DNA of 64,000 bases from Pseudaminobacter salicylatoxidans (GCF_003148475.1 NZ_QGGG01000002.1:388171-452170), one strand, 5' to 3'; shown: positions 28,033 to 38,300, counted from the first letter of the stretch. The notes: a model not told the origin generated them from the sequence alone. Translations and numbers: made by a program.

Positions 28033-29016
28033 ATGCCGCGTGTCCTTTCGGTCAGTGCAGAACGTTTTCCGATAGCCGGAACCTTTACGATCTCGCGGGG
28101 CTCCAAAACCGAGGCGGAGGTCATCACCTGCACCATCACCGATGGCACCGTCAGCGGTCGCGGCGAATGCGTGCCTTACAAGCGCTACGGCGAAACGATG
28201 GAAGCCGTGCAAGCCGCCATCGAAGCCATCGCCCCCAGAATCGCCTCCGGCATCGACCGCAAATCCCTGCTGCAAGCGATGCCCGCCGGGGCCGCGCGCA
28301 ATGCGGTGGACTGCGCCCTGTGGGACCTGGAAGCCAAAATGTCGGGAACACCGGCATGGCACCATGTTTCCACCATGCCGCCCAGGCCGCTGGAAACGGC
28401 CTATACGCTTTCACTCGGTACGCCAGAAGCCATGGCGGCGCAGGCGCGCGACAATGCCGGCCGCCCGCTGCTCAAGGTCAAGATCGGTGGCGACAACGAC
28501 GTCGCCCGCATTCGCGCCGTGACCGCCGCCGCGCCCGGAAGCCGGTTGATCCTCGATGCCAATGAGGGTTGGACCGAGGACAATGTCGAGGAAAACATGG
28601 CGATCGCCGCCGAACTCGGCGTGGCGCTGATCGAGCAGCCGCTGCCGGCCGGCAAGGACGCGATCCTGGCCAGCATCCGCCATGCGGTGCCGATCTGCGC
28701 GGACGAGAGCGTCCATGTTGCGGATGATCTCGATTCGCTTCTCGGCCTTTACGACGCCGTCAACATCAAGCTGGACAAGAGCGGCGGCCTGACTGCCGCC
28801 CTGCTGCTGCACGACAGGGCGCAGCAACTGGGCTTCTCGATCATGGTCGGCTGCATGGTCGGCACATCGCTGGCGATGGCGCCGGCCGTGCTTCTGGCGC
28901 AGGACGCCGAATTCGTGGACCTTGATGGGCCGCTTCTGCTGGCGCGCGACCGCTCGCCGGGTCTCGTCTACGAAGGCTCGCTCGTGTCACCGCCCCAGCC
29001 GGCGCTTTGGGGCTGA
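28033..29016 (+). CDS. dipeptide epimerase (L-Ala-D/L-Glu epimerase type, enolase superfamily)
   Basis: 327 residues from ATG 28033 (AAAGGAAG upstream); the frame is open far 5' but only as antisense to the permease. Enolase-superfamily residues are all visible: base KVK (about residues 155-157), metal ligands Asp in LILDANEGW, Glu in ALIEQPLP and Asp in ICADESV, and the second Lys in NIKLDKSGG. The MR-MLE subgroup with these spacings racemises the Glu of L-Ala-Glu dipeptides released during murein recycling. Substrate is inferred from the family. Its 3' end overlaps the convergent MFS gene by 30 bases. Confidence 0.87.
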   Translation: MPRVLSVSAERFPIAGTFTISRGSKTEAEVITCTITDGTVSGRGECVPYKRYGETMEAVQAAIEAIAPRIASGIDRKSLLQAMPAGAARNAVDCALWDLEAKMSGTPAWHHVSTMPPRPLETAYTLSLGTPEAMAAQARDNAGRPLLKVKIGGDNDVARIRAVTAAAPGSRLILDANEGWTEDNVEENMAIAAELGVALIEQPLPAGKDAILASIRHAVPICADESVHVADDLDSLLGLYDAVNIKLDKSGGLTAALLLHDRAQQLGFSIMVGCMVGTSLAMAPAVLLAQDAEFVDLDGPLLLARDRSPGLVYEGSLVSPPQPALWG

Positions 29017-30204
29017 TCTCGCCGCAAGCAGTATGAAGCCAAGACCGATGGCTGCCACCCCGGCCATGACGAAGAAGCCGTCAACGCCGAGGCGGTCGTA
29101 GAGCGCGCCGGAAAACAGCGTCACCGCCGCCATCGCAAAGCCGTTCGCAAAATAGGCGATGCCCTGGGCTGCGCCCATGCGTTCCTCCACCACCGTCTCG
29201 CCGATCATCTTCTGCAAGCCGATCAGAATGAGTCCGGTGGAAAAGGCGTGAAGGGTCTGCACCGCAAAGAAGCCGATAACGCCCAGACCGGCCGGCCATA
29301 TCAGCGGATAGAGCAGCCATCGGGCCATTGCCGCCACCCCGGCCATGACCAACAGGGTGGACGTGCGGATATGGCTGAAGACGCGGGTGAAGATCATGAA
29401 CATCCCCACTTCCGCCACCACCGCCCACGCCCACAGAAGACCGACCAGCGTTTCGCTCAGCTCGATGGACTTCCAGTAGATGGAGACGAAGCCGTAAAGA
29501 AAGCCGTGGCTTGCAATGATGATGCCCGCACCGATGACGAAGAACAGGAAATAGGCGTTGAGCAGTTTTGGTGCGGCTTCCTGTATGTCGGTCGCGGAAA
29601 GCGGCGAAGCCTTGCGCGGTTGTCCCAGGCGCGGCGCGAAAAAGGAAAGAACCAGGGCGACCGCCAGCCCCACGGAAATCATCGTCGGCACGGTGGTCGC
29701 GCCATATGCGGCAATGATTGCGCCGCCGATGAAGTTCGCCACCAGAAACGAGATCGACCCCCAGATGCGCATCCTGGCGTAGACCGAGCCGAAGCGGCGT
29801 ACGCCCGACAGCGCCAGCGAATCGGTCAGCGGCGTCTGCGGTGTCCAGAACACGGCCAAAACCAGCGAAACGCCCAGAACCACCGTGTAGGTCGGCTGCA
29901 GGAAATAGCCGAGGGAAAGCAGCAGCGCGGTCGCGATCATCAGCACCAGAATGTTCGACCGGTCCTTCGCGCGGTCGGCCATGGCCGTGATGAAGGGCGT
30001 GGTGACGACGCGCAGGAACATCGGCGCCGAAAGTATGATGGCGATCTCTTCCGCCGCGAACCCCTTCGCTTCCAGCCACAGCGGAAAATACGGCAGATGG
30101 ATACCCAGAGACACGAAGATCGTCAGGAAAATGAGCGAAATGCGCAGTTCGAACTGTCTCGGCTTGACAAGTTGCTCGGGCGAAAGCGTCTGCAAGGGCG
30201 GCAT
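28987..30204 (-). CDS. MFS transporter, phenylpropionate-permease/nucleoside-symporter-like
   Basis: 405 residues from ATG 30204; the frame continues 42 codons further but with implausible sequence. About 12 membrane helices in two halves; the N-terminal FLTIFVSLGIHLPYFPLWLE and the RRFGSVYARMRIWGSISFL loop are features of the MFS_1-like branch that includes E. coli HcaT. Substrate unknown. Its stop lies within the last 10 codons of the convergent epimerase gene. A murein-peptide role is possible by neighbourhood but unproven. Confidence 0.85.
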   Translation of the reverse strand: MPPLQTLSPEQLVKPRQFELRISLIFLTIFVSLGIHLPYFPLWLEAKGFAAEEIAIILSAPMFLRVVTTPFITAMADRAKDRSNILVLMIATALLLSLGYFLQPTYTVVLGVSLVLAVFWTPQTPLTDSLALSGVRRFGSVYARMRIWGSISFLVANFIGGAIIAAYGATTVPTMISVGLAVALVLSFFAPRLGQPRKASPLSATDIQEAAPKLLNAYFLFFVIGAGIIIASHGFLYGFVSIYWKSIELSETLVGLLWAWAVVAEVGMFMIFTRVFSHIRTSTLLVMAGVAAMARWLLYPLIWPAGLGVIGFFAVQTLHAFSTGLILIGLQKMIGETVVEERMGAAQGIAYFANGFAMAAVTLFSGALYDRLGVDGFFVMAGVAAIGLGFILLAARSAPKRRLGR

Positions 30205-30550
30205 GGAAGCATGGGTCCGGCGCACGACTCGATGTGAAGCTCCGGCCGTGACGTCGAACTGCTTAACATGGGCCGCGCATTCGGAGAATGGCGCATGCCA
30301 GGCAGCATCCCCCTCGCCGGCCATTCGCATCGGGCCACAGCCGCGCGGACATCGGGCCAGTTTTCAGCCAGCGCCCTGGAAATCGCGCTCATGGGCTTAT
30401 GAAGGGCAGGATTGGCTCTGAATGCGTCGAAAATGCTCGACATTGCCTTGCACTTTTCTCCCGTTCAGGACCTAAATCCGACTCGGCCACCCAAACCCTG
30501 ATCGTCCACGCGAACCAGGCTGCGGGCTTTCATTTCCGGAGGAACAGACC
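30205..30550. other. 346-base region between the MFS and SDR genes
   Basis: No secure gene. On the minus strand an ATG at 30443 opens a frame whose first 45 or so codons look protein-like (FDAFRANPALHKP, ISRALAENWPDVRAAVARCEW), then runs into the MFS gene in another frame. There is only a weak ribosome site (AAGG) and no recognised family. It may be a relict, a small protein or chance. The region should also hold both divergent promoters; I could not place them. Confidence 0.25.
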
Positions 30551-31330
30551 ATGGATCTCGGCATTCGAGGCAAGACTGCAATTGTGTGCGCATCCAGCCG
30601 CGGGCTGGGCAAGGGCTGCGCGATGGCGCTGGCCGAGGCGGGTTGCGATCTGGTGGTCAACGGCCGCGACGCGCAAAAGCTGGCCGAGACAGCGCGCGAG
30701 CTGCGCGAGCGGTTCGGCGTCAAGGTCATCGAAGTGGTGGGCAATGTGGCCGATCCGGCCGTGCAAAAGGAGTTGCTGGCGGCAGCACCCGCGCCCGACA
30801 TTCTGGTCAACAACAATGGCGGACCGCCGCCGCGCCGCCTTGCCGAACTCGACCGCGAGAAGATTCTCGACGGTGTCACCAACAACATGATCACGCCGAT
30901 CGAACTCGTTCAGGCGGTGATAGGCGGCATGGCCGAGCGCGGCTTCGGCCGCATCGTCAACATCACCTCGCTGTCGGTATATGTCCCCATTCCGGGCCTC
31001 GATGTCTCGTCTGGCGCACGCGCCGGGTTGACGTCCTTCCTGGCCGGCGTGGCGCGCACGGTGGCCGACCGCAACGTCACCATCAACAACCTGCTGCCGG
31101 GCAAGCTGGATACGGACCGCCTGCGCACCACGCAGGGCGTGAGGGGCAAGGAGACGCCGGAAGAAGAAGCCGCGCGCAAGGCCAAGCTGTCGGTGGACAT
31201 CCCGGCCAGGCGGCTCGGAACACCGGAGGAATTCGGTCAGATCTGTGCCTTCCTGTGCTCGGTTCACGCCGGCTATCTGACGGGCCAGAACATCCCGGTC
31301 GACGGCGGACTTTATGTGAGCGCCTTCTGA
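30551..31330 (+). CDS. SDR-family oxidoreductase-like protein lacking the YxxxK pair
   Basis: 259 residues from ATG 30551 with GGAGGAA upstream. A classical short-chain dehydrogenase Rossmann fold: cofactor loop ASSRGLGKG (TGxxxGxG variant, about residues 14-22), NNNGG after strand 4, Ser in NITSLSV. Where the active-site Tyr-xxx-Lys should be, the sequence is SSGAR, so both Tyr and Lys are replaced. The C-terminal GYLTGQNIPVDGG is normal. Related SDRs with SxxxR in this place exist, and their chemistry is unclear. Annotating it simply as a FabG-type reductase would be unsafe. Confidence 0.85.
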   Translation: MDLGIRGKTAIVCASSRGLGKGCAMALAEAGCDLVVNGRDAQKLAETARELRERFGVKVIEVVGNVADPAVQKELLAAAPAPDILVNNNGGPPPRRLAELDREKILDGVTNNMITPIELVQAVIGGMAERGFGRIVNITSLSVYVPIPGLDVSSGARAGLTSFLAGVARTVADRNVTINNLLPGKLDTDRLRTTQGVRGKETPEEEAARKAKLSVDIPARRLGTPEEFGQICAFLCSVHAGYLTGQNIPVDGGLYVSAF

Positions 31331-31403
31331 GGCGATCACACATCTGACTCAATTGAAGAGATAGTGAGGCCAAGCAATTGGAATCACGATTCTTTATCGC
31401 TCA

Positions 31404-31459
31404 CCCGCCTTTCGATCGCATAACGATCTCGAAATGGCGGGATCGCGTGTTAAAACACG
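31404..31459 (+). promoter_or_regulatory. hairpin and palindrome upstream of the malic enzyme gene
   Basis: An imperfect long hairpin (CCCGCC at 31404-31409 pairing GGCGGG at 31436-31441, with inner TTCGA / TCGAA) is followed by CGTGT-TAAA-ACACG (31446-31459). It lies 40-95 bases before the malic enzyme start. It could be the SDR terminator (no T tract) or an operator. Confidence 0.35.
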
Positions 31460-31497
31460 TTTGTGAACGACCAAAAATGGCGGGTTAAGCGGCTGAT

Positions 31498-33825
31498 ATG
31501 GACACCGAAAAAGACAATGCTGCGCGCTCCGATCTCAACGAGGCGGCGCTGTTCTTCCACAAATATCCGGTAGCGGGAAAACTGGAAATCCAGGCGACCA
31601 AGCCGCTGGGCAATCAGCGCGATCTCGCACTGGCCTATTCCCCCGGCGTCGCCGCTCCCTGCCTTGCCATTCAGGAGGAACCGGCGACGGCGGCCGACTA
31701 TACGGCCCGCGCAAATCTGGTGGGCGTGATTTCCAACGGCACGGCGGTTCTGGGCCTGGGCGATATCGGCCCGCTGGCCTCCAAGCCGGTGATGGAAGGC
31801 AAGGCCGTCCTGTTCAAGAAATTTGCTGGCATCGACGTCTTCGACATAGAGATCGACGCGCCCGAAGTCGACCAGATGGTGGAAACCATCTCGGCCCTTG
31901 AGCCCACCTTCGGCGGCATCAACCTTGAAGACATCAAGGCCCCCGAATGTTTCGAGGTGGAAGACCGCCTCAAGCAAAGGATGAACATTCCCGTCTTCCA
32001 TGACGACCAGCACGGCACCGCCATCATCGTTGCCGCGGCGATCCTCAATGGGCTGGCGTTGGCCGACAAGAACATCGAGGAGGTCAAGATCGTCACCTCC
32101 GGCGCGGGCGCGGCAGCCCTTGCCTGCCTCAACCTGCTTGTCTCGCTGGGCGCCAGTGTGGAGAACATCTGGGTCACCGACCGCTACGGCGTCGCCCACA
32201 AGGGCCGCACCGAGGAAATGGACCGCTGGAAGGACCCTTACGTCAAGGACACCAACGCGCGCACGCTGGAGGATGTCATCGAGGGTACCGATGTCTTCCT
32301 CGGCCTGTCGGCGGCAGGGGTGCTGAAGCCGGAACTGCTCAAGCTCATGGCGGAAAAACCTCTGATCCTGGCGCTGGCAAACCCGGTGCCGGAAATCATG
32401 CCGGAGGTGGCGCGCGCAGCCCGCCCCGACGCCATGATCTGCACCGGCCGTTCGGATTTCCCCAACCAGGTCAACAACGTCCTGTGCTTCCCCTACATCT
32501 TCCGTGGCGCGCTGGATTGCGGCGCCAGCGCCATAAATGAGGAAATGAAGCTGGCCGCCGTGCGCGCCATCGCCGCACTTGCGCGCGAGGAGCCCTCGGA
32601 CGTGGCGGCAAAAGCCTATTCGGGCGAGACGCCGACCTTCGGGCCGGACTTCCTGATCCCCTCGCCTTTCGACCCGCGCCTGATCCTGCGAATTGCGCCA
32701 GCGGTGGCCAAGGCCGCATGCGACAGCGGCGTCGCCACGCGGCCGATCGAGGATTTTCCGGCCTATCTGGATCGGCTCAACCGCTTCGTCTTCCGCTCCG
32801 GCCTCGTCATGAAACCGGTCTTCTCCGCGGCCAAGGCATCGGGCGCCAAGCGCGTCATCTATGCCGATGGCGAGGACGAGCGCGTGCTGCGCGCCGCGCA
32901 GGTGGTGCTGGAAGAAGGCATCGCCCAGCCGATCCTGATCGGTCGCCCGAGCGTGGTGGACGTTCGCCTGCGCCGCTACGGCCTGCGCATCCGTCCCGGC
33001 AAGGATTTCGAACTCATCAACCCGGAAGACGACCCGCGCTATCGCGACTATGTCGAACTGCTGATCGAACTTGGCGGCCGGCGCGGCATCACGCAGGAAG
33101 CCGCACGCACCATGGTGCGCACCGACAGCACGGTGATCGCCGGCCTTGCGATGCGCCGCGACGAAGCCGACGCCATGATCTGCGGCCTCGAGGGGCGCTT
33201 TGCCCGCCATTTGCGCAACGTATCGCTCATCATCGGCACGCGCGAGGGGGTACGCGACCGGGATTTCTCCGCACTTTCCATGCTGATTTCCAGCCGTGGC
33301 GTCACCTTCTACACCGACACCTATGTGACGCTCGATCCGAGCGCGGAGGAAATCGCCGAAATGACGATCCTCGCGGCCGAGGAAATCCGCCGGTTCGGCA
33401 TCGAGCCCAAGGCCGCGCTGCTGTCCTATTCCAACTTCGGTTCGCGTGACGCAACGAGCGCCATAAAGATGCGGGAGGCAGCCGACATCCTGAAGAGGAT
33501 CGCGCCCGACCTGCAAAGCGACGGCGAAATGCACGCGGATTCGGCACTGTCGGAACATCTGCGCCAGCGCGTCTATCCGCATTCCACGCTGAAGGGCGAA
33601 GCCAACCTGCTGGTCTTCCCCAATCTCGACGCGGCCAATATCACGCTCAACACGGTCAAGCAGATGACCGATGCGCTGCATGTAGGGCCGATCCTGCTCG
33701 GCACGGCGCAGCCCGCGCATATCCTCACGCCATCCGTCACCTCGCGCGGCGTGGTCAACATGACCGCCCTCGCGGTCGTCGAGGCCGGGCAGAGGGCACA
33801 GGCAACCCTTACCAAGCCGGCCTGA
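31498..33825 (+). CDS. maeB: NADP-dependent malic enzyme with C-terminal phosphotransacetylase-like domain
   Basis: 775 residues. Oxidatively decarboxylates malate to pyruvate. N-terminal malic-enzyme domain (about 15-150) with YSPGVAAPC and the malate/metal region [12 protein letters not shown](P)-binding domain (about 165-400) with [10 protein letters not shown]-terminal 320 residues resemble phosphate acetyl/butyryltransferase, which in these multimodular enzymes binds acetyl-CoA and regulates activity rather than making acetyl phosphate. Rhizobial Dme and Tme both have this architecture; which cofactor is preferred cannot be read securely from the sequence. Confidence 0.93.
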   Translation: MDTEKDNAARSDLNEAALFFHKYPVAGKLEIQATKPLGNQRDLALAYSPGVAAPCLAIQEEPATAADYTARANLVGVISNGTAVLGLGDIGPLASKPVMEGKAVLFKKFAGIDVFDIEIDAPEVDQMVETISALEPTFGGINLEDIKAPECFEVEDRLKQRMNIPVFHDDQHGTAIIVAAAILNGLALADKNIEEVKIVTSGAGAAALACLNLLVSLGASVENIWVTDRYGVAHKGRTEEMDRWKDPYVKDTNARTLEDVIEGTDVFLGLSAAGVLKPELLKLMAEKPLILALANPVPEIMPEVARAARPDAMICTGRSDFPNQVNNVLCFPYIFRGALDCGASAINEEMKLAAVRAIAALAREEPSDVAAKAYSGETPTFGPDFLIPSPFDPRLILRIAPAVAKAACDSGVATRPIEDFPAYLDRLNRFVFRSGLVMKPVFSAAKASGAKRVIYADGEDERVLRAAQVVLEEGIAQPILIGRPSVVDVRLRRYGLRIRPGKDFELINPEDDPRYRDYVELLIELGGRRGITQEAARTMVRTDSTVIAGLAMRRDEADAMICGLEGRFARHLRNVSLIIGTREGVRDRDFSALSMLISSRGVTFYTDTYVTLDPSAEEIAEMTILAAEEIRRFGIEPKAALLSYSNFGSRDATSAIKMREAADILKRIAPDLQSDGEMHADSALSEHLRQRVYPHSTLKGEANLLVFPNLDAANITLNTVKQMTDALHVGPILLGTAQPAHILTPSVTSRGVVNMTALAVVEAGQRAQATLTKPA

Positions 33826-33856
33826 CCGGCTTCCACAGGCTGTTGCGAAGTGTAAA

Positions 33857-33875
33857 GCGGCGGTTAACCCGCCGC
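33857..33875 (+). terminator. GC-rich hairpin after maeB
   Basis: Stem GCGGCGG / CCGCCGC with loop TTAAC, 31 bases after the maeB stop. No T tract follows, so it may be only a 3' stabilising stem. Confidence 0.4.
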
Positions 33876-33944
33876 TGCTAGATCGAGGGTAAGGCTGGAC
33901 GACACCGTCCGGCCTGCGAAGGCAACAGAAGCTCGGGGTTATAC

Positions 33945-34757
33945 ATGACGGCCGAATCGGGCGGGTTCGTGCGCGCAATTGCAATTTTCGCGCTGGCATC
34001 GGCGGCAGGCGTGGCTGCGCCATCCGCCTTCGCGGGCACGCAGCTTTGCAACCAGCTTGAAGCGCGTCTGGCATCCGCCAGCAAACCCTTGCCTCGCAAT
34101 ACCGCGAAATACGACGCCGCCATTGCAAAGCAGCGCGAGCAGATCGTGCGTGTGCGCAATCGCTCCCAGATTGCGGGTTGCGGTCTGGCCGATGTCAATC
34201 GCGGCATCGAGGATTGCGGGCGGCTCAATGCCAATCTTGCCAATATGGAGCGCAATCTCGGCGTGCTGCAACGCAAGCGCGACGGGCTTGTTACCGCGCG
34301 GCGTGCCGCCTCGCCCGATCAGATTCTTGCGGAACTCGCTGCCAATGGCTGCCGTGAACCAGCACAGCAGCAGTTGAATGCGGCCGATGACAGCATCCCC
34401 GCCGTCCAATCGACCGAAGACATCACGACCGCCGACGTCGAGCAGGACACCGCAGCGGTTTCGAAAACGATGGCGGACACGCCAGCGCAGAGCCTGGAGA
34501 CGATCGCCGGCAATCCGCCCGCGCCGGAAGCGCCGCTCATGGAAGCGGACCCTACCAAATCCTCATCCATTGTCCGGCCGGAAACCGTCGCGGCGCCTGT
34601 CAAATCGGAAAGCGCCACGCAAGCCAATGCTTCCGAGCAGTTGCCCGAACATGATCTGGACCCGAACCGCCGCGTCAGGGTCGTCGGGCCAACGTTCCTT
34701 CCCGACCCAGAAGAGGCAATAGATCTGCGAGCTCCGGGCCGGAAGAGAGCCCAGTAA
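33945..34757 (+). CDS. secreted Cys-containing protein resembling the N-terminal part of DUF2865
   Basis: 270 residues with a Sec signal (about 1-30, ending AFA). The next 115 residues ([54 protein letters not shown]) follow the helical pattern of rhizobial DUF2865 proteins. The Cys-Asp-Gly-Tyr-Tyr-Phe-Pro motif that defines the rest of that family is missing; instead there is a disordered Ala/Pro/Glu-rich tail. Function unknown; probably periplasmic. The last 83 bases overlap the convergent gltX. Confidence 0.65.
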   Translation: MTAESGGFVRAIAIFALASAAGVAAPSAFAGTQLCNQLEARLASASKPLPRNTAKYDAAIAKQREQIVRVRNRSQIAGCGLADVNRGIEDCGRLNANLANMERNLGVLQRKRDGLVTARRAASPDQILAELAANGCREPAQQQLNAADDSIPAVQSTEDITTADVEQDTAAVSKTMADTPAQSLETIAGNPPAPEAPLMEADPTKSSSIVRPETVAAPVKSESATQANASEQLPEHDLDPNRRVRVVGPTFLPDPEEAIDLRAPGRKRAQ

Positions 34758-36048
34758 GCGCCAGGCGCAGCGGCATGAACAGCGGCTTGCCCTTGCGGCC
34801 GGTCGCTTCCTTCACGGCTTGCGTCCAGGATTTCCAGGTCGTCCCGTCCCACGGCTCCTCAGGCAGCAGGTCAAGAGCCTGACCCACGAAGTCGGCATCC
34901 TCGCCTGAAAGCTCGGCCGGCTGCTCCGGCCCCTGCCGCACGACCCGCCACCAGCCTGCCGCATCCGACAGCCGATCGAGATTGCCCCGCACCGCCAGCC
35001 AGAACGGCTCGGCTTTTTCGCCTGAAATGCCGAGCGCGGACAAGCGGTCCTGCGCCTCGCTGAACGGCATGTTGTGCAGCAGCGTGCGGTTCAGCACCAG
35101 CAATTCGTCGGGGTCGAACTTGGACGCTGATTTCGACGTCGTCGTGGGATCGAAGCGGGCTGCGAGTTCCGACATGGCCGGCACGGCGGCAACGCTTTCA
35201 GAGGTGCCGATCAGCACCGCCAATGACGCGACCGACATCGGCTCGATGCCGGATTCGCGCAGGCCCGAGATCGAAAGCGCGCCGGTGCGCTTGGAAAGCC
35301 CCTCGCCGTCGCCGGTCGTCAGCATGTTGTGATGACCGAATGCCGGCGGCTCGGCGCCCAGAGCCTTGAACAGCGCAATCTGCACGCCGGTATTCGTAAC
35401 GTGATCGTCGCCGCGGATGATATGGGTGATCCCCATCTCGATGTCGTCCACCACCGAAGGCAGCGTGTAGAGATAGGTGCCGTCCTCGCGCACCAGAACC
35501 GGATCGGACAGCGAAGCAAGGTCTACGGTCTCGTTGCCGCGCACGATGTCATTCCAATGAACTTCCGTGCGCTCCGTTTCGAACGGGTCGTCCTTGAAAT
35601 TGGGCAGCAGGAAACGCCAATGCGGCCGGCGGCCCTCCGCTTCGAATGCCGCCTTCTCTTCGTCCGTCAGCTTCAGCGCCTCGCGGCCATAGACCGGCGG
35701 CAGCTTTCGCGACAAGCGGATCTTGCGGCGCAATTCCAGCTCTTCGGCCGTCTCGTAGCAGGCATAGAGCAGGCCCGCGGCCTTCAGCTTCTCCACCGCT
35801 GCATCATAGACCTCAAAGCGGCGCGATTGATATTCGGTCGCGTCCGGGAAGATGCCCAGCCAGTGCAGGTCATAGAGGATCGCATCGGCATATTCCTGCT
35901 TCGAGCGCGCCAGATCGGTGTCGTCGAAGCGTTGCACGAAGCGGCCGCCATTCTTCATGGCAAACAGCCAGTTGAACAGCGCGGTGCGCGCATTGCCGAT
36001 ATGGATGCGGCCGGTGGGCGAAGGGGCGAAGCGAACGGTAACGGTCAT
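34675..36048 (-). CDS. gltX: glutamate--tRNA ligase
   Basis: 457 residues from ATG 36048 (an in-frame GTG at 36054 adds two). Class I synthetase: HIGH motif HIGN in [16 protein letters not shown] (about residues 7-21), IIRGDDH, and a KMSKS equivalent GLSKR. Many alphaproteobacteria carry two GluRS; one of them often charges tRNA-Gln with Glu for the amidotransferase route. The GLSKR form and length suggest the GltX1-type paralogue, but the specificity cannot be decided here. Its 3' end overlaps the convergent secreted-protein gene by 83 bases. Confidence 0.93.
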   Translation of the reverse strand: MTVTVRFAPSPTGRIHIGNARTALFNWLFAMKNGGRFVQRFDDTDLARSKQEYADAILYDLHWLGIFPDATEYQSRRFEVYDAAVEKLKAAGLLYACYETAEELELRRKIRLSRKLPPVYGREALKLTDEEKAAFEAEGRRPHWRFLLPNFKDDPFETERTEVHWNDIVRGNETVDLASLSDPVLVREDGTYLYTLPSVVDDIEMGITHIIRGDDHVTNTGVQIALFKALGAEPPAFGHHNMLTTGDGEGLSKRTGALSISGLRESGIEPMSVASLAVLIGTSESVAAVPAMSELAARFDPTTTSKSASKFDPDELLVLNRTLLHNMPFSEAQDRLSALGISGEKAEPFWLAVRGNLDRLSDAAGWWRVVRQGPEQPAELSGEDADFVGQALDLLPEEPWDGTTWKSWTQAVKEATGRKGKPLFMPLRLALTGLSSGPELADLLPLLGREGTLARRP

Positions 36049-36128
36049 GCGCACGGGTTAATGGATGCATATGGCCTTGGCAAGGCAAGCAAGGCGTGCG
36101 GGCCGCGCAAAGGCACGGCCCGCACAGA

Positions 36129-37931
36129 TCATACGAGGCCCTTGGTCAGTTCCAGAGCCTGCCGCTCGAAAAGACGGCGGTAGATGCCGTCCGTCAGGCG
36201 GATCAGCGCGGCGTGGTCGCCCTCCTCCACGATGCGGCCCCGGTCGAACACGAGCAACCGGTCCAGCGCCCGCACCGTCGAAAGCCGGTGCGCGATGACC
36301 AGCGTGGTGCGACCCACCATCAACCTCTCCATCGCCTGCTGAATCAGCACTTCCGATTCCGAATCGAGGCTCGAGGTCGCCTCATCGAGGATCAGGATCG
36401 GCGCATCGGCCAGGAAGGCGCGCGCGATCGCCACGCGCTGGCGCTCGCCGCCCGACAGTTTCACGCCGCGCTCGCCCACCAGCGTGCCGTAGCCCTTGGG
36501 CAAACGGGTGATGAAATCGTGCGCGCTGGCAAGCTGCGCCGCCCGCTCGATTTCCGCCTGCGTGGCGCCCGGCCGGGCATAGGCGATGTTCTCGGCCAGC
36601 GAGCGATGGAACAGGATCGGCTCCTGCTGCACGATGGCGATCTGCGCGCGCAGCGAGGCCTGCTCCATCTGGGCGATGTCCTGCCCGTCGATGAGGATGC
36701 GCCCGCCGCTGACATCGTAAAGCCGCTGGATGAGCTTGACGAAAGTCGTCTTGCCCGAACCCGAATGGCCGACCAGTCCCACCCGCTCACCGGCTTTGAT
36801 CGTGACCGAGAAGTCGCGATAGAGCGGCGAATGGTGGTTACCATAGTGGAACGTCACCTTGTCGAACTCGATCCTGCCGTCGGTGATCAGGATCGGCTCA
36901 GCATAGGGCTTGTCCTCGATGCCGAGCGGCTGGCCATGAATATCGACCAGTTCCTCCATATCGTTGACCGAGCGTTGCAGGTTGCGCACATGCATGCCCA
37001 CGTCACGCAGATAACCCTGCAGGACGAAGAACGAGGTCAGTACGAAGGCGATGTCACCCGCACTCGCCTGCCCGCGCGCCCACAAAAGCAGCGCAAAGCC
37101 GATCACCGCTGCGCGCAGCACGAGCAATGTCGCTCCCTGCACCGTGCCGTTGATCGTCCCGCGTGACCAGGTGCGGTCGGTGCGGTGCTGCCACTTGCCC
37201 AGCACCCTGGCCAGGCGGCCATCTTCGCGATGCTCGGCGCCGAACGCCTTGACCACGGAGTTGCAACTCACCGCATCCGCCAACGCGCCGCCAAGCTTCG
37301 TGTCCCACCGGTTCGCAAGGCTGGCCGCCGGCGCGACATAGCCTAGCGACAGCGCGACCGTGACCGCAATGTAGACGAGCGAGCCGATCGCGATGATCAG
37401 CCCCATCATCGGCCAGTACCAGCCCAGAAGCAGCGTCGAGCCCACCAGCATGACCAGCGACGGCAGAAGCGCGATCAGGATCGTGTCGTTCAGGAGGTCA
37501 AGCGCCCACATACCGCGCGTCACCTTGCGCACGGTTGAGCCGGCGAAGGAGTTGGCGTGCCAGTCCGTCGAGAAACGCTGGATGCGGAAGAACGCATCCC
37601 CCGCAATGTCCGACATCATCCTGAGCGTGAGCTTCACCACTCCCATGAAGGTGAAATAGCGCATCACGATTGCGCCCAGTGCCAGCGCCAGCAGCATGAA
37701 GAACGCCGACAAGGCGGCATTCCACGCCACGGCATCGCTGGCAGCGCCGCTTGCCACGGCATCCACCAGCCGGCCCGAATAGAGCGGCGTCAGAACATCC
37801 GCCAGCGTCGAAAGCAACACCGCCACCATGATGACGGTGATGCGGACGGGCTGGAGCCGCCAGTGGTGGGCCGTGAAGCCCAGCACGCTGCGGAAGGCGT
37901 TGCCACGCCAATCAATACGAAAACGAGCCAT
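36129..37931 (-). CDS. ABC exporter, fused membrane and ATP-binding domains
   Basis: 600 residues from ATG 37931. N-terminal six-helix type I exporter domain (about 30-330), then an ATPase domain with Walker A GHSGSGKT, signature LSGGERQRVAIARAF and Walker B ILILDEATSSLDSES. It works as a half-transporter dimer. The substrate (lipid, peptide or drug) cannot be read from sequence; it is clearly different from the NdvA exporter at 56467. Single gene with about 80 bases to gltX upstream on the same strand order. Confidence 0.88.
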   Translation of the reverse strand: MARFRIDWRGNAFRSVLGFTAHHWRLQPVRITVIMVAVLLSTLADVLTPLYSGRLVDAVASGAASDAVAWNAALSAFFMLLALALGAIVMRYFTFMGVVKLTLRMMSDIAGDAFFRIQRFSTDWHANSFAGSTVRKVTRGMWALDLLNDTILIALLPSLVMLVGSTLLLGWYWPMMGLIIAIGSLVYIAVTVALSLGYVAPAASLANRWDTKLGGALADAVSCNSVVKAFGAEHREDGRLARVLGKWQHRTDRTWSRGTINGTVQGATLLVLRAAVIGFALLLWARGQASAGDIAFVLTSFFVLQGYLRDVGMHVRNLQRSVNDMEELVDIHGQPLGIEDKPYAEPILITDGRIEFDKVTFHYGNHHSPLYRDFSVTIKAGERVGLVGHSGSGKTTFVKLIQRLYDVSGGRILIDGQDIAQMEQASLRAQIAIVQQEPILFHRSLAENIAYARPGATQAEIERAAQLASAHDFITRLPKGYGTLVGERGVKLSGGERQRVAIARAFLADAPILILDEATSSLDSESEVLIQQAMERLMVGRTTLVIAHRLSTVRALDRLLVFDRGRIVEEGDHAALIRLTDGIYRRLFERQALELTKGLV

Positions 37932-38300
37932 GATATTATTCGGGCGCAACAAACCGCCCGACCTCGAAAAAATCAGCTATTGGAAACACCGCGAAGGGCG
38001 ATATTCGCCCGAATTCGATGTTGGTGCGAATGAAATGACCACCGGCCGGAACGCATCCGGGCGGAGACCGAGGTTGAAGGAAGCCTGAACCGAAACGCGC
38101 GCCACCGACATCTGTGTCGATTGGCTGAACGCCCGGAAGCTAGGCTTCGGAACCTCGCATAACGATGTCAAATCCTGTCATTCGGACCTCCCAAAAGGGA
38201 AACGCGGGAAAGTGCTTATAGGCGAATCGAATTTGTTCGCCAAGCGTACAACCAGGAAAAACCGCACTGGCTCAAGCAGTGCAGCATATCTGCAACAAAC
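37932..38300. other. 370-base region between the ABC exporter and repeat copy B
   Basis: No supported gene. A 52-codon frame on the plus strand from ATG 37930 overlaps the exporter start and has no ribosome site. The stretch is AT-richer than its surroundings. Beyond the promoter expected for the exporter I see no RNA gene or repeat until 38301. Confidence 0.35.

Noticed and set aside
31450-34128. 892-codon open frame on the minus strand
   Set aside because: Antisense to the malic enzyme gene, which has all its catalytic motifs; the reverse frame has none.
37930-38088. 52-codon plus-strand frame
   Set aside because: Overlaps the ABC exporter start codon, no ribosome site and no family.
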